A DNA stretch of 64,000 nucleotides from Paludibacter sp. (lineage in GTDB: Bacteria; Bacteroidota; Bacteroidia; Bacteroidales; Paludibacteraceae), in the NCBI GenBank assembly GCA_028710895.1, contig JAQTTH010000001.1, forward strand, positions 124,001 through 188,000, in the 5' to 3' direction. A model generated the notes under the pieces. That model worked only from the letters and a program-made list of their open reading frames with translations, had not been told where the DNA came from and made no database searches. A program made the translations under genes and the position numbers. This document shows, one piece after another, positions 47,197 to 57,549 of this stretch (position 1 is the first letter of the stretch; the number at the start of each line of letters is the position of its first letter).

Positions 47197-49239
47197 ATGA
47201 AAAAAATAATCCTAATTTGTATGTCAAGTATGCTAATGGCTTGTGGTGCTGAAAAAGCTGCCACTCCAAAGATAGAAGATTTCAAATATTCGGTAGATAA
47301 ATTTGCCGATATTGAGATTTTGCGCTATCGTGTTCCCGATTTCGAAAAACTGAGTTTGAAACAAAAAGAGATGATTTATTATCTCTCGGAGGCTGCACTC
47401 GAAGGTCGTGACATTCTGTATGATCAGAACAATAAACACAATTTGTGCATTCGTCGTACGCTGGAAGCCATTTATCTGAATTATGGTGGCGATCGTGAAT
47501 CGAATGACTTTAAACGAATGACGACTTACCTCAAACGGGTGTGGATGGGCAATGGAATTCATCATCATTATTCCGAAGATAAATTTGTTCCTGAATTTTC
47601 GGAAGGATTCTTCAAACAAGCAATTGAAAGCATCGATCCTGCTAAACTTCCGTTATCTGTAAATGAGACACCTGCAATGCTTTATACCAAATTGGAGCCC
47701 ATCATTTTTGACCCAACAGTGTATCCAAAACGCACAAATCAGGCCGAAGGTGTAGATTTAATCAAAACTTCGGCAAATAACTATTATGGCGATGGTGTTT
47801 CGCAAGCTGAAGTGGAAGCATTTTACGGAAAAATGAAAAATCCGAACGACAGTACCCCTGTTTCGTATGGCTTAAACAGTAAATTGGTGAAAGAAAACGG
47901 ACAATTAGTTGAAAAAGCATACAAAGTTGGCGGCCTTTACTCTAGTGCCATTACCCGCATCACAGGTTGGTTAGAAAAAGCTGCTTCCGTAGCTGAGAAC
48001 AACAAACAAAAGGATGTTATAAACACATTGATTCAATTTTACAAAACCGGCGATTTAAAGACCTATGATGAATATTCGATTAAATGGGTGGAAGATTTAG
48101 CTTCGCAGGTTGACTTTGTAAACGGTTTTACCGAATCGTATGGCGACCCACTCGGTATGAAAGGCAGTTGGGAATCGTTGGTGAATTTCAAAAATATTGA
48201 AGCCACCAAGCGTACAGAAACTATCAGTGCCAATGCTCAATGGTTTGAAGACCACTCGCCTATCGATCCTAAATTTAAAAAAGAGAAAGTAAAAGGTGTT
48301 TCGGCCAAAGTTATTACGGCTGCAATACTAGCCGGCGATTGCTATCCCGCCACTCCTATCGGCATCAATCTTCCCAATTCAAACTGGATTCGTCACGAGT
48401 ATGGTTCAAAATCGGTAACAATCGAAAATATCACCGAAGCCTACGATCAGGCTTCGTTGGGCAACGGTTTTGCCGAAGAATTTATGTGGAGCGACGTGGA
48501 ACGCAAACGCGCAAAAGACTTTGCCTCACTTACAAATAACCTGCATACCGACTTGCACGAATGCCTCGGACATGGTTCCGGTAAATTGCTCCCGGGAGTT
48601 GACCCGGATGCGTTGAAAGCGTATGGTTCATGTATCGAAGAAGCCCGCGCCGACTTATTCGGATTGTATTATATGGGCGATCCTAAAATAGTTGAGCTTG
48701 GTTTGTTGCCGGATAAAGAAGCTTACAAAGCCGAATATTATCAGTTTGTAATGAATGGCTTGATGACTCAGCTCACCCGCATACAACCCGGTAAAAATAT
48801 TGAGGAAGCACACATGCGTAATCGTCAGTTAATTGCTTCGTGGGTATTCGAAAAAGGAAAAGCGGATAAAGTGATTGAAATAGTGAAACGTAACAACGAG
48901 ACCTTTGTCGTTGTAAACGACTATGTAAAACTACGTACATTGTTCGGGCAGTTACTTGCCGAGATACAACGCATAAAATCGACAGGCGATTTTGAAGGTG
49001 GGAAACTCCTGGTGGAAACTTACGGTGTGAAAGTTGATCAAACGCTGCATGCCGAAGTGCTCGATCGTTACAAGAAGTTGAATCTGGCTCCTTATCGTGG
49101 ATTTGTAAATCCGGTTTATACGCTCGTCAAAAACGATAAAGGTGAGATAACCGATGTAAAAGTATCGTACACCGAAGGTTATCTGGAGCAGCATTTACGG
49201 TATTCGAAAGATTATTCAAGCTTACCAACCTACAATTAG
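47197..49239 (+). CDS. Dipeptidyl-peptidase III (M49), lipoprotein form
   Basis: DPP III removes dipeptides from oligopeptide N-termini with one zinc ion. The metal site is HECLGH at 454-459 with EEARAD near 481, the M49 pattern HExxGH plus EExRAD. A lipobox MLMACG puts Cys16 at the start of the mature protein, so this is a periplasm- or surface-facing lipoprotein, unlike cytosolic eukaryotic DPP III. The length of 680 residues fits. A TATTTTTG box at 47142 is a possible promoter. It probably feeds on peptides together with the M3 peptidase at 53.9 kb. Confidence 0.93.
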   Translation: MKKIILICMSSMLMACGAEKAATPKIEDFKYSVDKFADIEILRYRVPDFEKLSLKQKEMIYYLSEAALEGRDILYDQNNKHNLCIRRTLEAIYLNYGGDRESNDFKRMTTYLKRVWMGNGIHHHYSEDKFVPEFSEGFFKQAIESIDPAKLPLSVNETPAMLYTKLEPIIFDPTVYPKRTNQAEGVDLIKTSANNYYGDGVSQAEVEAFYGKMKNPNDSTPVSYGLNSKLVKENGQLVEKAYKVGGLYSSAITRITGWLEKAASVAENNKQKDVINTLIQFYKTGDLKTYDEYSIKWVEDLASQVDFVNGFTESYGDPLGMKGSWESLVNFKNIEATKRTETISANAQWFEDHSPIDPKFKKEKVKGVSAKVITAAILAGDCYPATPIGINLPNSNWIRHEYGSKSVTIENITEAYDQASLGNGFAEEFMWSDVERKRAKDFASLTNNLHTDLHECLGHGSGKLLPGVDPDALKAYGSCIEEARADLFGLYYMGDPKIVELGLLPDKEAYKAEYYQFVMNGLMTQLTRIQPGKNIEEAHMRNRQLIASWVFEKGKADKVIEIVKRNNETFVVVNDYVKLRTLFGQLLAEIQRIKSTGDFEGGKLLVETYGVKVDQTLHAEVLDRYKKLNLAPYRGFVNPVYTLVKNDKGEITDVKVSYTEGYLEQHLRYSKDYSSLPTYN

Positions 49240-49262
49240 TTGATAGTTGACAGTTGATAGTT
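49238..49262 (+). repeat. Heptanucleotide tandem repeat after DPP III
   Basis: AGTTGAT, AGTTGAC, AGTTGAT and AGTT run head to tail from the stop codon of the DPP III gene. Confidence 0.8.
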
Positions 49263-49279
49263 AGAAAACTGCAAAAAAA

Positions 49280-49322
49280 AGAAACGCAAAGGATTGATTA
49301 TTATTCAATGCTTTGCGTTTCT
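49280..49322. terminator. Bidirectional terminator between the DPP III gene and coaE
   Basis: Arms AGAAACGCAAAG and CTTTGCGTTTCT, with a further ATTGA/TCAAT pairing in the loop. A-rich and T-rich flanks are present on both sides. Confidence 0.8.
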
Positions 49323-49328
49323 CGTTTT

Positions 49329-49928
49329 TTACATGCTATCAGCAGTTAACTCTGCCAGAATTTTCATCATTTTATCAATAAGCGGATGGCAATCGTCAGA
49401 ATGAATGACAAAATCAGCCTTAGCCATCTTTAGTTCATCTGAACTTTGATTAGCCATACGGGCTTTCACTTCTTCTTCGGTTATTCCATCGCGTTTAACA
49501 ACCCTTCTGATTCTCACTTCTTCGGATGCAGTCATTACAATCACTTTATCAACCAACAGATTAAAACCACTTTCAAATAAAATAGCTGATTCCATAAAAA
49601 GCAGCTTCTGGTCGGAATGCAAATGAATCCAATGTTCGAAATCTTCCTTTACAATGGGGTGAACTATGGCATTCAGTTGAGCTAATAACTCTTTTTGACC
49701 GAAGACTAATTTGGCCAATGCAGCCCGATTCAGCCCTTCTAAATTATAAATGTCTTCTCCAAATAAAGCTATCAGTTTTTTTCGGATAACAGGGTGCTGA
49801 TTCTGTAGTCGCCGGGCTTCCTTATCCGAATCGTAAACCTCATATCCTTCGGCACGTAGCTTAGTTGACAGTGTTGATTTTCCGCCACCAATGCCACCTG
49901 TAATTCCTATGAGTAAAGGTTTTGACAT
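49329..49928 (-). CDS. coaE: Dephospho-CoA kinase
   Basis: CoaE phosphorylates the ribose 3'-OH of dephospho-CoA, the last step of CoA synthesis. The 199 residues begin with the P-loop GITGGIGGGKSTLS (8-21), followed by the substrate-binding YDSDKEARRL and IVHPIVKEDF. The lid segment is RVVKRDGITEEEVKARMANQ near 145. The length is normal. It converges on the DPP III gene with a shared terminator. Confidence 0.96.
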   Translation of the reverse strand: MSKPLLIGITGGIGGGKSTLSTKLRAEGYEVYDSDKEARRLQNQHPVIRKKLIALFGEDIYNLEGLNRAALAKLVFGQKELLAQLNAIVHPIVKEDFEHWIHLHSDQKLLFMESAILFESGFNLLVDKVIVMTASEEVRIRRVVKRDGITEEEVKARMANQSSDELKMAKADFVIHSDDCHPLIDKMMKILAELTADSM

Positions 49929-50018
49929 AATGCAAATTATAGAAACTGAATGTAATTGTACAAGTTAATAAACAAATTTTCTACCTGAACAGTTCAATGC
50001 TTTTCTAATTCCTGTGAT

Positions 50019-51734
50019 TTAAAATCCAAAACTAAAACCAACTGTTACGGTTGCATGTTGTCCTTGTAAATACTTCGGAGAAAATAAATCAAGGTAACCC
50101 TGATCTGTCAAACGCTTCTCGCCTTCGATTGGAGTTGAACTTAAATTATAGCCCCGAATATCACTGTAAGCAACGTTTATTAAAGCATACGCATTATTTA
50201 TAACTTCGTATTGTGCGTTAAATCCAAGAGTTTTATTAGTCCAAGTAATCTCACCCAAAACCGGTTGGCTGATAATCTTTGTAATAGCATCGGCTCCAAA
50301 CGAATTGCGGCGAAGATAATCGTATTCGTTTCCGTGTTCGGCTGACATATACGACAATCCCAAATCCAGACCACGAATTGGTTTATAGCGCAGAGCCAGA
50401 TAGATTTCCTGCGAATTATCGCCCAGATAGCTACCCAGATTATACGAATTGGAAGCCCAGGTTAGAACCGGAATTGAATGTTTGTAATTGATAATGTTCG
50501 TACGGGTAAATTCAGCCGTTAAAGACAGATTATCGAGCGGGAGGTTACTCAAATTTCCACCGACTTTAAAAGATATCGGATTTTTAGCTGCACTACCGGG
50601 TGAAAAACGCGAAAAGCTTATTTCGTCGGCATAAGCGGAAGTATACAAATGTAGATGTTTGATATTTCGGGAGCTAAAATTGATAAATACCTGCGAATTC
50701 TGGTTTTCAAGTCCTAAACCTTTTGTCATTGTATGATCCATCGATTTATAAAAGGCAATTGGAATTAAATAGGCCGGTTGAATAGTGGATTCGGCATAAA
50801 TAATGGAATTTCCTACCGACAAATTCAGATTTTGAATTGGAGTAAATGTAAACATATTGGCAGCAATAAACTTGTTTGCCATGCGTGGGAATGCATTTCC
50901 AACATTGTCGATATAGTTTCGGGTTGAATCGGCAACATTTGAAACCAACCAACCATGGATGTATTGCAATTCGAACCATTTTACAGGTTTCAATCGCAAC
51001 GTAAGCATAGGAAAGGATGGCGCACGACCGGAAAGGATATTGGAACCGTGATAATTATCGCCCCAAACAACATTGTCCTTTACCAAACCTACCGAACCCC
51101 AGTTCCATGCATATTTTATTCCACCACGCGAGTCGCTGTAATCACCACCGGCAGAAGATTCTTTGTATTCGTAACCCGGATTATCGTTTAGGTAAGTGGG
51201 ACGAGCCAACAAAGCTCCCTGAATAGAAACATCGCGCAAACTTCCATAAACCGACAGATGTTTGCCAATCATCAATTGGATATCGGCACCATACCAACGT
51301 TTGATAATATTACCATTATCGTTGTGCGTAATGTGCATTCCCAACAATGGAGTTATACGAGCACGGAATATTGTATCGCGGTAATGAAAACCCGGTTGAA
51401 TCAAAGCGGCACTTGAAGCCTCATTCTTCCAAATATTCACATGTGATTCGGGCAATTTATCTTGTTCCAGAGCATAATCGTTCAAAAAGAAAACCAGTTC
51501 ATCGCGCTGACGTTTGTTCAATTCTCCTGTTCGTTTCTGTGCCTCAAGCAACTTATCCTTTATAAAAGAACGGGAATACGGTTTTATCACCGAATTCAGA
51601 CTTATAATACCATCGCCTGCCAACTCGTCGAGATAATCGTAGATGCGAGTATAGGAAATATGCTCGGGAATATCCTGTGCAAATACACTGAACGTGCAAA
51701 AAATCAATGATAAAACAAGAAGAAATCGTTGCAT
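50019..51734 (-). CDS. Wzi-like capsule assembly family outer-membrane protein
   Basis: The 571 residues start with a signal peptide (from the ATG at 51734, MQRFLLVLSLIFCTFSVFAQ). A helical N-terminal part follows (about 20-105, IYDYLDELAGDGIISLNS and ERLLEA-type helices). An 18-strand-like barrel fills the rest, ending in TVGFSFGF, a classical barrel C-terminus. This is the Wzi capsule-attachment layout, but many Bacteroidota members lie outside capsule loci and their role is not established. An ATG at 51767 is also in frame; it would bury the signal peptide. It follows the pullulanase gene by only a few tens of bases. Confidence 0.8.
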   Translation of the reverse strand: MQRFLLVLSLIFCTFSVFAQDIPEHISYTRIYDYLDELAGDGIISLNSVIKPYSRSFIKDKLLEAQKRTGELNKRQRDELVFFLNDYALEQDKLPESHVNIWKNEASSAALIQPGFHYRDTIFRARITPLLGMHITHNDNGNIIKRWYGADIQLMIGKHLSVYGSLRDVSIQGALLARPTYLNDNPGYEYKESSAGGDYSDSRGGIKYAWNWGSVGLVKDNVVWGDNYHGSNILSGRAPSFPMLTLRLKPVKWFELQYIHGWLVSNVADSTRNYIDNVGNAFPRMANKFIAANMFTFTPIQNLNLSVGNSIIYAESTIQPAYLIPIAFYKSMDHTMTKGLGLENQNSQVFINFSSRNIKHLHLYTSAYADEISFSRFSPGSAAKNPISFKVGGNLSNLPLDNLSLTAEFTRTNIINYKHSIPVLTWASNSYNLGSYLGDNSQEIYLALRYKPIRGLDLGLSYMSAEHGNEYDYLRRNSFGADAITKIISQPVLGEITWTNKTLGFNAQYEVINNAYALINVAYSDIRGYNLSSTPIEGEKRLTDQGYLDLFSPKYLQGQHATVTVGFSFGF

Positions 51735-51767
51735 AATTACTCTTTTAAATAACACTAAAACTGTCAA

Positions 51768-53762
51768 CTATTTGACATACATGATACTTGCCGATGACGG
51801 CGCTACAGTAAATGTAGTATCAGTAACCATGGAAATACCATTCATATTGATTTGACCATCGTGACATACAACATTCCATTCGCCCGAAGGAATATTCACC
51901 CGAACAGCATTGCGATTTCCATTGTAAATTACCAAAATATCTTTCCACGAATCGCCATTCACATGATCGGTAAGCGTAAATCCAACCACATTCGGAACAA
52001 GCATGTTCAGGAATTTCAGATGCTGCTGCACCATTTCCTGCGTTGGAATACGGAAAGCTCCGTGTGCCTTACGCAATGAAATCAGCCCTTTATAATAATC
52101 AAAAATGTCTTTGTGTGTGGTTTTGAAGTTCCAGTCAATCTGATTAATGGAATCGGGCGATTGATAGGTATTATGAATCCCTTTTTTGTTGCGATACATT
52201 TCTTCGCCGGCGTATATAAACGGAACACCCTGCGACGTATAAACAACGGTCTGAGCCAGTTTATTGAAACGAATCAACTCATCATCGGTTGCATTAGCCG
52301 GACGCGATTCGCGCAATTTATCCACAAGGCACATATCATCGTGACACGAAACATAGTTGATAATCTGAGTAGGGTTATTTACATAAGGCACTTTGGAATA
52401 GAGCAGTTTTGCATAATCTACCTGTGAATGTTGCGTTGCTCCCACCACACCGAATTTCACGCTTTCTTCCAAACTATCAATGCCCGACACAAAGCCCGGA
52501 ATCTGAGCATGCATCCAGCTGCCTTTCAATGCATCGCGAATATCGTCGCTAAAGACTGCCACATTGTTTAATTTCTTCGCATTTTTCTTTACAGCACGTT
52601 TCTCCTCAGCCAAAGGTGATGCACCGGCAGTCCAACCTTCGCCATAGATAAAAATAGTCGGGTCAATTCTGTCAAGCGCTTTCCGTATTTCATTCATTGT
52701 AACAATGTCGTGTATTCCCATTAAATCGAAACGGAATCCATCCACATGGTATTCGGTAGCCCAATAAACAACGGATTCAACCATCAATTTACGCATCATA
52801 CCACGTTCCGATGCAGTTTCGTTACCACAGCCCGAAGCATTCGACCAGGTACTATCGGCGTTCTGACGGTAGAAATATCCCGGAGCTAATAAATCGAGAT
52901 GAGAGCCCTTTCCCATTGATGTATGGTTATACACCACATCCATAATAACACGAATGCCCGATTGATGGAAAGACTGTACCATTTGCTTAAACTCACGAAT
53001 GCGCACAACCGGATCTTTGGGATTGGTAGAATAACTACCTTCCGGAACATTGTAATTCAACGGATCATATCCCCAATTGTATTTCTTTTCATACAGTTTT
53101 GTTTCGTCAATCGATGCAAAATCGAAGCTTGGAAGCAAATGAACGTGTGTAACACCCAGTTCTTTCAAGTGATCGATACCTGTAATTTCACCAGCCGTAT
53201 TTTTAGTTCCATGCTCTGTAAAAGCAAGAAATTTTCCTTTATTTTTCATGCCTGAGTTCGACGACATGGAAAAGTCGCGTACATGAACTTCGTATAACAT
53301 GATGTCGGTAAAATTCGTTTGTGCCGGACGTCTGTCGTTGTCCCAACCGGTTGGATTTGTCTCTTCAAAATCAATGATAGCAGCCCGTTTCCCATTAACA
53401 CCCGTTGCTTTCACCCATATTCCCGGAGTTTCTTCCATCCACTTTTCGCCGATTTTAATCTGAAAAGTATAGAATTTACCCTTCAGGTTTTCATTTACTT
53501 TGAGCGTCCAGGTTCCCTGTTCTGCTCTATCCATATCGATTGTTTGATATGCGCCACCTTCGTAACCATTATCATACAATAAGATTTTTACCTGATCAGC
53601 TGTTGGTGCCCAAACCCTAAACTTAGAGGATTGTTGAGAATAAGTCAGTTCCAGATCAGAACCTTCATAAACAGGATATTCTTCGAAAGTTTTGTAATGT
53701 GGTGTTGTATTGCAACTACATACTAATCCGGCAAGTAAAAGCATAACCAATTGTGTTTTCAT
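51768..53762 (-). CDS. pulA: Type I pullulanase (GH13), lipoprotein
   Basis: It cleaves alpha-1,6 branch points in pullulan, glycogen or starch. A lipobox LVCSC (Cys17) makes it an envelope lipoprotein. A CBM48-like N-terminal sandwich (about 40-130, RVWAPTADQVKILLY) is followed by the catalytic barrel with the pullulanase signature YNWGYDP near 225. The nucleophile is Asp346 in GFRFDLMG, the acid Glu375 in YGEGW and the third acid Asp475 in SCHDD. The length of 664 residues is normal. No other Sus genes flank it; the Wzi-like gene follows on the same strand. Confidence 0.93.
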   Translation of the reverse strand: MKTQLVMLLLAGLVCSCNTTPHYKTFEEYPVYEGSDLELTYSQQSSKFRVWAPTADQVKILLYDNGYEGGAYQTIDMDRAEQGTWTLKVNENLKGKFYTFQIKIGEKWMEETPGIWVKATGVNGKRAAIIDFEETNPTGWDNDRRPAQTNFTDIMLYEVHVRDFSMSSNSGMKNKGKFLAFTEHGTKNTAGEITGIDHLKELGVTHVHLLPSFDFASIDETKLYEKKYNWGYDPLNYNVPEGSYSTNPKDPVVRIREFKQMVQSFHQSGIRVIMDVVYNHTSMGKGSHLDLLAPGYFYRQNADSTWSNASGCGNETASERGMMRKLMVESVVYWATEYHVDGFRFDLMGIHDIVTMNEIRKALDRIDPTIFIYGEGWTAGASPLAEEKRAVKKNAKKLNNVAVFSDDIRDALKGSWMHAQIPGFVSGIDSLEESVKFGVVGATQHSQVDYAKLLYSKVPYVNNPTQIINYVSCHDDMCLVDKLRESRPANATDDELIRFNKLAQTVVYTSQGVPFIYAGEEMYRNKKGIHNTYQSPDSINQIDWNFKTTHKDIFDYYKGLISLRKAHGAFRIPTQEMVQQHLKFLNMLVPNVVGFTLTDHVNGDSWKDILVIYNGNRNAVRVNIPSGEWNVVCHDGQINMNGISMVTDTTFTVAPSSASIMYVK

Positions 53763-53790
53763 TTTTGTTTTTTGAGTGTATTATTGTTTA

Positions 53791-53798
53791 CAAAAATA
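53791..53798 (-). promoter_or_regulatory. -7 box of the pullulanase gene
   Basis: TATTTTTG on the minus strand, 28 bp before the ATG. Confidence 0.45.
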
Positions 53799-53879
53799 GT
53801 TGCTGTATTGAAATTGAGAACATTATATTCTCATGTTTACATAAAAAATAATTGCAATCGTTTCCGACAAAACCAGGTA

Positions 53880-55964
53880 TTATTTTATACCATTACGTTT
53901 GAGCAGGGCATCAATAGTAGGTTCTTGTCCACGAAAACGTTTATATAACACCATTGGATGCTCAGTACCACCCTTTTCAAGAATATTCTCCCTGAATGAA
54001 TCAGCTGTCTTTTTGTCAAAAATTCCATTCTTTGCAAATACCGAGAATGCATCAGCGTCGAGCACTTCAGCCCATTTATAGCTGTAATATCCGGCTGCAT
54101 ATCCTCCCGAGAAGATATGACTGAAGTTCGGGCTCATACCTGTTTCGTTTACAACCGGTAAAATCTGTGTTGAAGCCATTGCCTGTTTTTCATACGCTAT
54201 TGCATCGCCATCAAAAGGTTTTTCAATTGTATGCCAGGCCATATCTAAGTATCCAAAACTCAACTGACGCAAGCAGAAATTTGCTGCATTGAAGTTTTCT
54301 GACGCTTTAATTTTCGCAATCAATTCCGCAGGGATTTTCTCGCCCGTCAGGTAATTCACAGCAAAACCATCCAGAAACTCTTTTTCCGATGCCCAGTTTT
54401 CCATCAGTTGCGAAGGTAACTCCACAAAATCGCGATATACATTGGTTCCCGAAACTGATTCGTATGTACATTTAGTAAGCATGCCGTGAAGTGAATGTCC
54501 AAACTCATGCAGGAAAGTTGTCAGCTCATCGTAAGTCAACAAAGCAGGTTTTGTGCTTGTTGGACGGGTAAAGTTCATCACAATTGTAATCTGAGGACGA
54601 CTGTCGGTCTTTCCTTCCATCCATTGTGCTTTAAAATCATTCATCCATGCACCGGCGCGTTTTCCATCGCGTGGGTGAAAATCGGTATAGAGCACCGTCA
54701 GGAATTTACCATTCTCGTCAGTTACGTCATACGCATCCACTTCGGGGTTATAAACCGGAATCTTCGTATTTTTTGTAAAGTGAATGCCGTATAAACGCGT
54801 TGCCAAACCAAATACTCCTTTCCGAACGTGTTCAAGTTCAAAGTAAGGTTTCAGTATTTCATCGTTCACGGCATATTGTTCGTCCTTCAATTTTTCGGAG
54901 TAAAACGACCAGTCCCAGGGTTGTAGTTTGAAGTAGGCACCATGCTTGTCAGCATAAGCCTGCACAGCTGCATACTCTTTTTCGGCAGTTGGTTTATAGG
55001 CAACCAACAGTTTATCGAGCAAATCGTACACATGTTTCTTATCTTCCGCCATGCGATGTTTCAACACATAATCGGCATACGACTTATGTCCGAGCAAATT
55101 GGCTATTTTCAATCGTAAGTTGGCTATTTGCTTTACATTCTCGCGATTATCGAATTCGCCTCCCAACATACATTTGGTACTGTTGGCCATGTATAATTCG
55201 CGACGCAAGTCACGATTTTCGGCATATTTCATGACAGGAACCACCGTTGTAGTTTTCAGGTTCAGCATCCAACCTTCCTTACCCGCTTTCTTTGCGTTGG
55301 AAGCCAACATATCGAGCACATCGGCCGGTAATCCGGCAAGCAAAGCCTTATCGGTAATCAGCAAGCTGTATTTGTTTGTTTCTTTCAACACGTTTTGTCC
55401 GTACTGAAGTGTCAGCATATTCAGGTCTTTCGACAATTCACGATAAATGGCTTTATCGGCCTCCGACAAATTCGCACCGTTATCGGCAAAACCGTCGTAG
55501 GTGTTTTGAAGCAGCATGTGTTGCTCAGGAGTCAGTTTTAGTTTATCCTTTTGATCATAAACCACTTTTACGCGTGCAAAAAGCTTCTCGTTTAAGCTGA
55601 TAGAATTGGAATGTTCGGTCAACAAAGGAGATATTTTTTCTGCAATGGCCTGCAGGTCATCGTTTGTTTCGGAGCTAAGCAGGTTATAGAATGGTGAACT
55701 CACTTTGTTGAGTAATTTACCCGTATGCTCAAGTGCCACAATTGTATTTTCGAAAGTAGGAGCTTGTGGATTATTGATAATCGCATCCACTTCGAGCGTA
55801 TGTTGCTTCATAGCTTCCTCGAAAGCCGGGAAATAATGTTCTGTTTTTATTTCATTGAATGGAATTGTTTGATGCGGAGTTTTATAGGTTTCGAAAAACG
55901 GATTGCCCGCCAGAGCCGTAACGGCTACAGATAATGCTGTCATAATAATCGTTGTTTTTTTCAT
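53880..55964 (-). CDS. M3 family oligopeptidase (dipeptidyl carboxypeptidase Dcp-type)
   Basis: A zinc metallopeptidase that trims peptides, with dipeptide removal from C-termini in the Dcp branch. The metal site is HEFGH at 486-490, inside the family string FLHEFGHSLHGML. A signal peptide (about 1-19) sends it to the periplasm. The helical N-terminal half, the FSHIFSGGYAAGYYSYKWAE substrate loop near 620 and the length of 694 residues match the family. With DPP III and CoaE nearby there is no single operon, but two exported peptidases lie within 9 kb. Confidence 0.93.
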   Translation of the reverse strand: MKKTTIIMTALSVAVTALAGNPFFETYKTPHQTIPFNEIKTEHYFPAFEEAMKQHTLEVDAIINNPQAPTFENTIVALEHTGKLLNKVSSPFYNLLSSETNDDLQAIAEKISPLLTEHSNSISLNEKLFARVKVVYDQKDKLKLTPEQHMLLQNTYDGFADNGANLSEADKAIYRELSKDLNMLTLQYGQNVLKETNKYSLLITDKALLAGLPADVLDMLASNAKKAGKEGWMLNLKTTTVVPVMKYAENRDLRRELYMANSTKCMLGGEFDNRENVKQIANLRLKIANLLGHKSYADYVLKHRMAEDKKHVYDLLDKLLVAYKPTAEKEYAAVQAYADKHGAYFKLQPWDWSFYSEKLKDEQYAVNDEILKPYFELEHVRKGVFGLATRLYGIHFTKNTKIPVYNPEVDAYDVTDENGKFLTVLYTDFHPRDGKRAGAWMNDFKAQWMEGKTDSRPQITIVMNFTRPTSTKPALLTYDELTTFLHEFGHSLHGMLTKCTYESVSGTNVYRDFVELPSQLMENWASEKEFLDGFAVNYLTGEKIPAELIAKIKASENFNAANFCLRQLSFGYLDMAWHTIEKPFDGDAIAYEKQAMASTQILPVVNETGMSPNFSHIFSGGYAAGYYSYKWAEVLDADAFSVFAKNGIFDKKTADSFRENILEKGGTEHPMVLYKRFRGQEPTIDALLKRNGIK

Positions 55965-56030
55965 TTTGATTGAGTTGTGATTTTTCGAATATTAAACTAA
56001 GGTCGAATCAGTTGCATCCGTAGGAACTCA

Positions 56031-57380
56031 TTAATTCTTAATCAACTTCTGCGTAAGTAGTGCGTCGGCTGTCAGTACTTTCAGCACGTACACACCTTTG
56101 GGCAAATTGCTTATATCTATTACACCCGAGTTGAACGACTGCATGGCTTTCTTCATTATTCGTCCGTCCATATCGCTTACCATCCACGACTGAATATTGT
56201 AACTCTGCGTGTTGATATAATAAATACCGGTGGATGGATTCGGATAAACAGGAATTGAACGAACAGCCAATATTTGTGGTACCGATTGCAAAGTATCTGT
56301 CGGCAAATAGACAATTTGCACCCGCTTCCCTTTTTGTATTGTTTTTTCGTTATTAAAGTCAAAAGCAATAAACGAAGTTGTCAGCTCACCCGTTGTTCCG
56401 CCCCAAAACTCATATTTCGACTCCATCAATCCGGCTCTTGTACCCGAAAAATCCGAATAGTTTACCGAAATTAAATTGCGCCATTTGTGATAGACTGGCT
56501 GTACAAGTGTTTTTTTTAGCATTTTATTGCCATCGTATTCGTAGTTGTAGCGGGTATCGTATTCCCAAAACATAACCTTCCAGTGTTGGTAAGTCTCCGA
56601 AATCAATTGATTATTCAGGTTATATTCAAAATCGGTTCGTTGCGAATTCTCCCACAAGGAGTTAGTCGAATTCCAGTTTTTTATTCGTTCCGACGAAATG
56701 GTTGTTGAATTTGGGTTGTAATACCAGTTTATTTGTTTTGAGTTAAGCCAGCGGTTCAACGAATCGGTTTCCTGCAATAGCTGCGACTCAACCATACCAT
56801 TGGTTTTATAGATACTTGCAAGCAGGTATCGTTTAATTATACTTCCGGCAGAATAAACTGATGTTTTTACCGTATCGGTCTGTGTGGAGGGAGAATAAAC
56901 ATAATCCGAATACTGTGCCAACACCCACACATCGGCAGATCGGTCAAATTGTCTTTTCGATTTCAGCACGGAGGCATTGTACTGATAGTCGACATATTTC
57001 GTCAGTTGCGCTACGTCGTTTGTATAGGCAGTATGTGTTTCGGACATGAGCAAACCATTCACGCGAACATAATCAATGGTAAAGGTTACATGCCAGGCAT
57101 CGTTTTTCCACACACGTTCAATCTGATGAAGGCATTTATCGGCATCGAATTGCCATTCCGTTTGCGACATACGTATCCAGGAATTAGCGCTCTGATAATT
57201 TTTTGTTTCAAGCACTTTGTTTCCAAAGTTGTCGTACACATAATCAAAGCGGTATGTAGAATCGTTATCGAACACTTTCAGTTCGGTAATTAATTGATTT
57301 TGATTGGCGGATAGTATGGTTTGCGTACAAGTTATCAAAAGAAGAATGAATACAAGTATTGCTGAAAGCGTATATTTCAT
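56031..57380 (-). CDS. Secreted protein with a type IX sorting domain
   Basis: The C-terminal 80 residues are a type A type IX sorting signal (YPNPSTGIYYINTQ, then ISNLPKGVYVLKV and a basic end), so the protein is exported through the SprA machine. A signal peptide begins at the ATG 57380 (MKYTLSAILVFILLLITC). The middle has repeating Y-x-N and W-x-x-x-Q-T-x-F-x-Y motifs (about every 45-60 residues, for example QRTDFEYNLNNQLISETY), a beta-repeat seen in other type IX cargo; the role is unknown. An ATG at 57410 overlaps the -7 box and is unlikely. Confidence 0.87.
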   Translation of the reverse strand: MKYTLSAILVFILLLITCTQTILSANQNQLITELKVFDNDSTYRFDYVYDNFGNKVLETKNYQSANSWIRMSQTEWQFDADKCLHQIERVWKNDAWHVTFTIDYVRVNGLLMSETHTAYTNDVAQLTKYVDYQYNASVLKSKRQFDRSADVWVLAQYSDYVYSPSTQTDTVKTSVYSAGSIIKRYLLASIYKTNGMVESQLLQETDSLNRWLNSKQINWYYNPNSTTISSERIKNWNSTNSLWENSQRTDFEYNLNNQLISETYQHWKVMFWEYDTRYNYEYDGNKMLKKTLVQPVYHKWRNLISVNYSDFSGTRAGLMESKYEFWGGTTGELTTSFIAFDFNNEKTIQKGKRVQIVYLPTDTLQSVPQILAVRSIPVYPNPSTGIYYINTQSYNIQSWMVSDMDGRIMKKAMQSFNSGVIDISNLPKGVYVLKVLTADALLTQKLIKN

Positions 57381-57407
57381 TGAATATTTTTCTGTCAAAA
57401 AATTTTT

Positions 57408-57415
57408 CAAAAATA
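57408..57415 (-). promoter_or_regulatory. -7 box of the type IX cargo gene
   Basis: TATTTTTG on the minus strand. It overlaps the farther upstream ATG and supports the start at 57380. Confidence 0.45.
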
Positions 57416-57500
57416 CATATAATTATTCAATACTACAAGCAAAACAGAACACTGAAAAGGCTATTAAATGCAGTATTTGTCAATAGCTTAACACAAAAAA

Positions 57501-57524
57501 CACTACCAACAGAAATTGGTAGTG
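57501..57524 (-). terminator. Terminator of mgsA
   Basis: Arms CACTACCAA and TTGGTAGTG with a 6-base loop, followed on the minus strand by TTTTTT. Confidence 0.8.
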
Positions 57525-57549
57525 CTTGAGTTGCTTTTGGCAGAATATC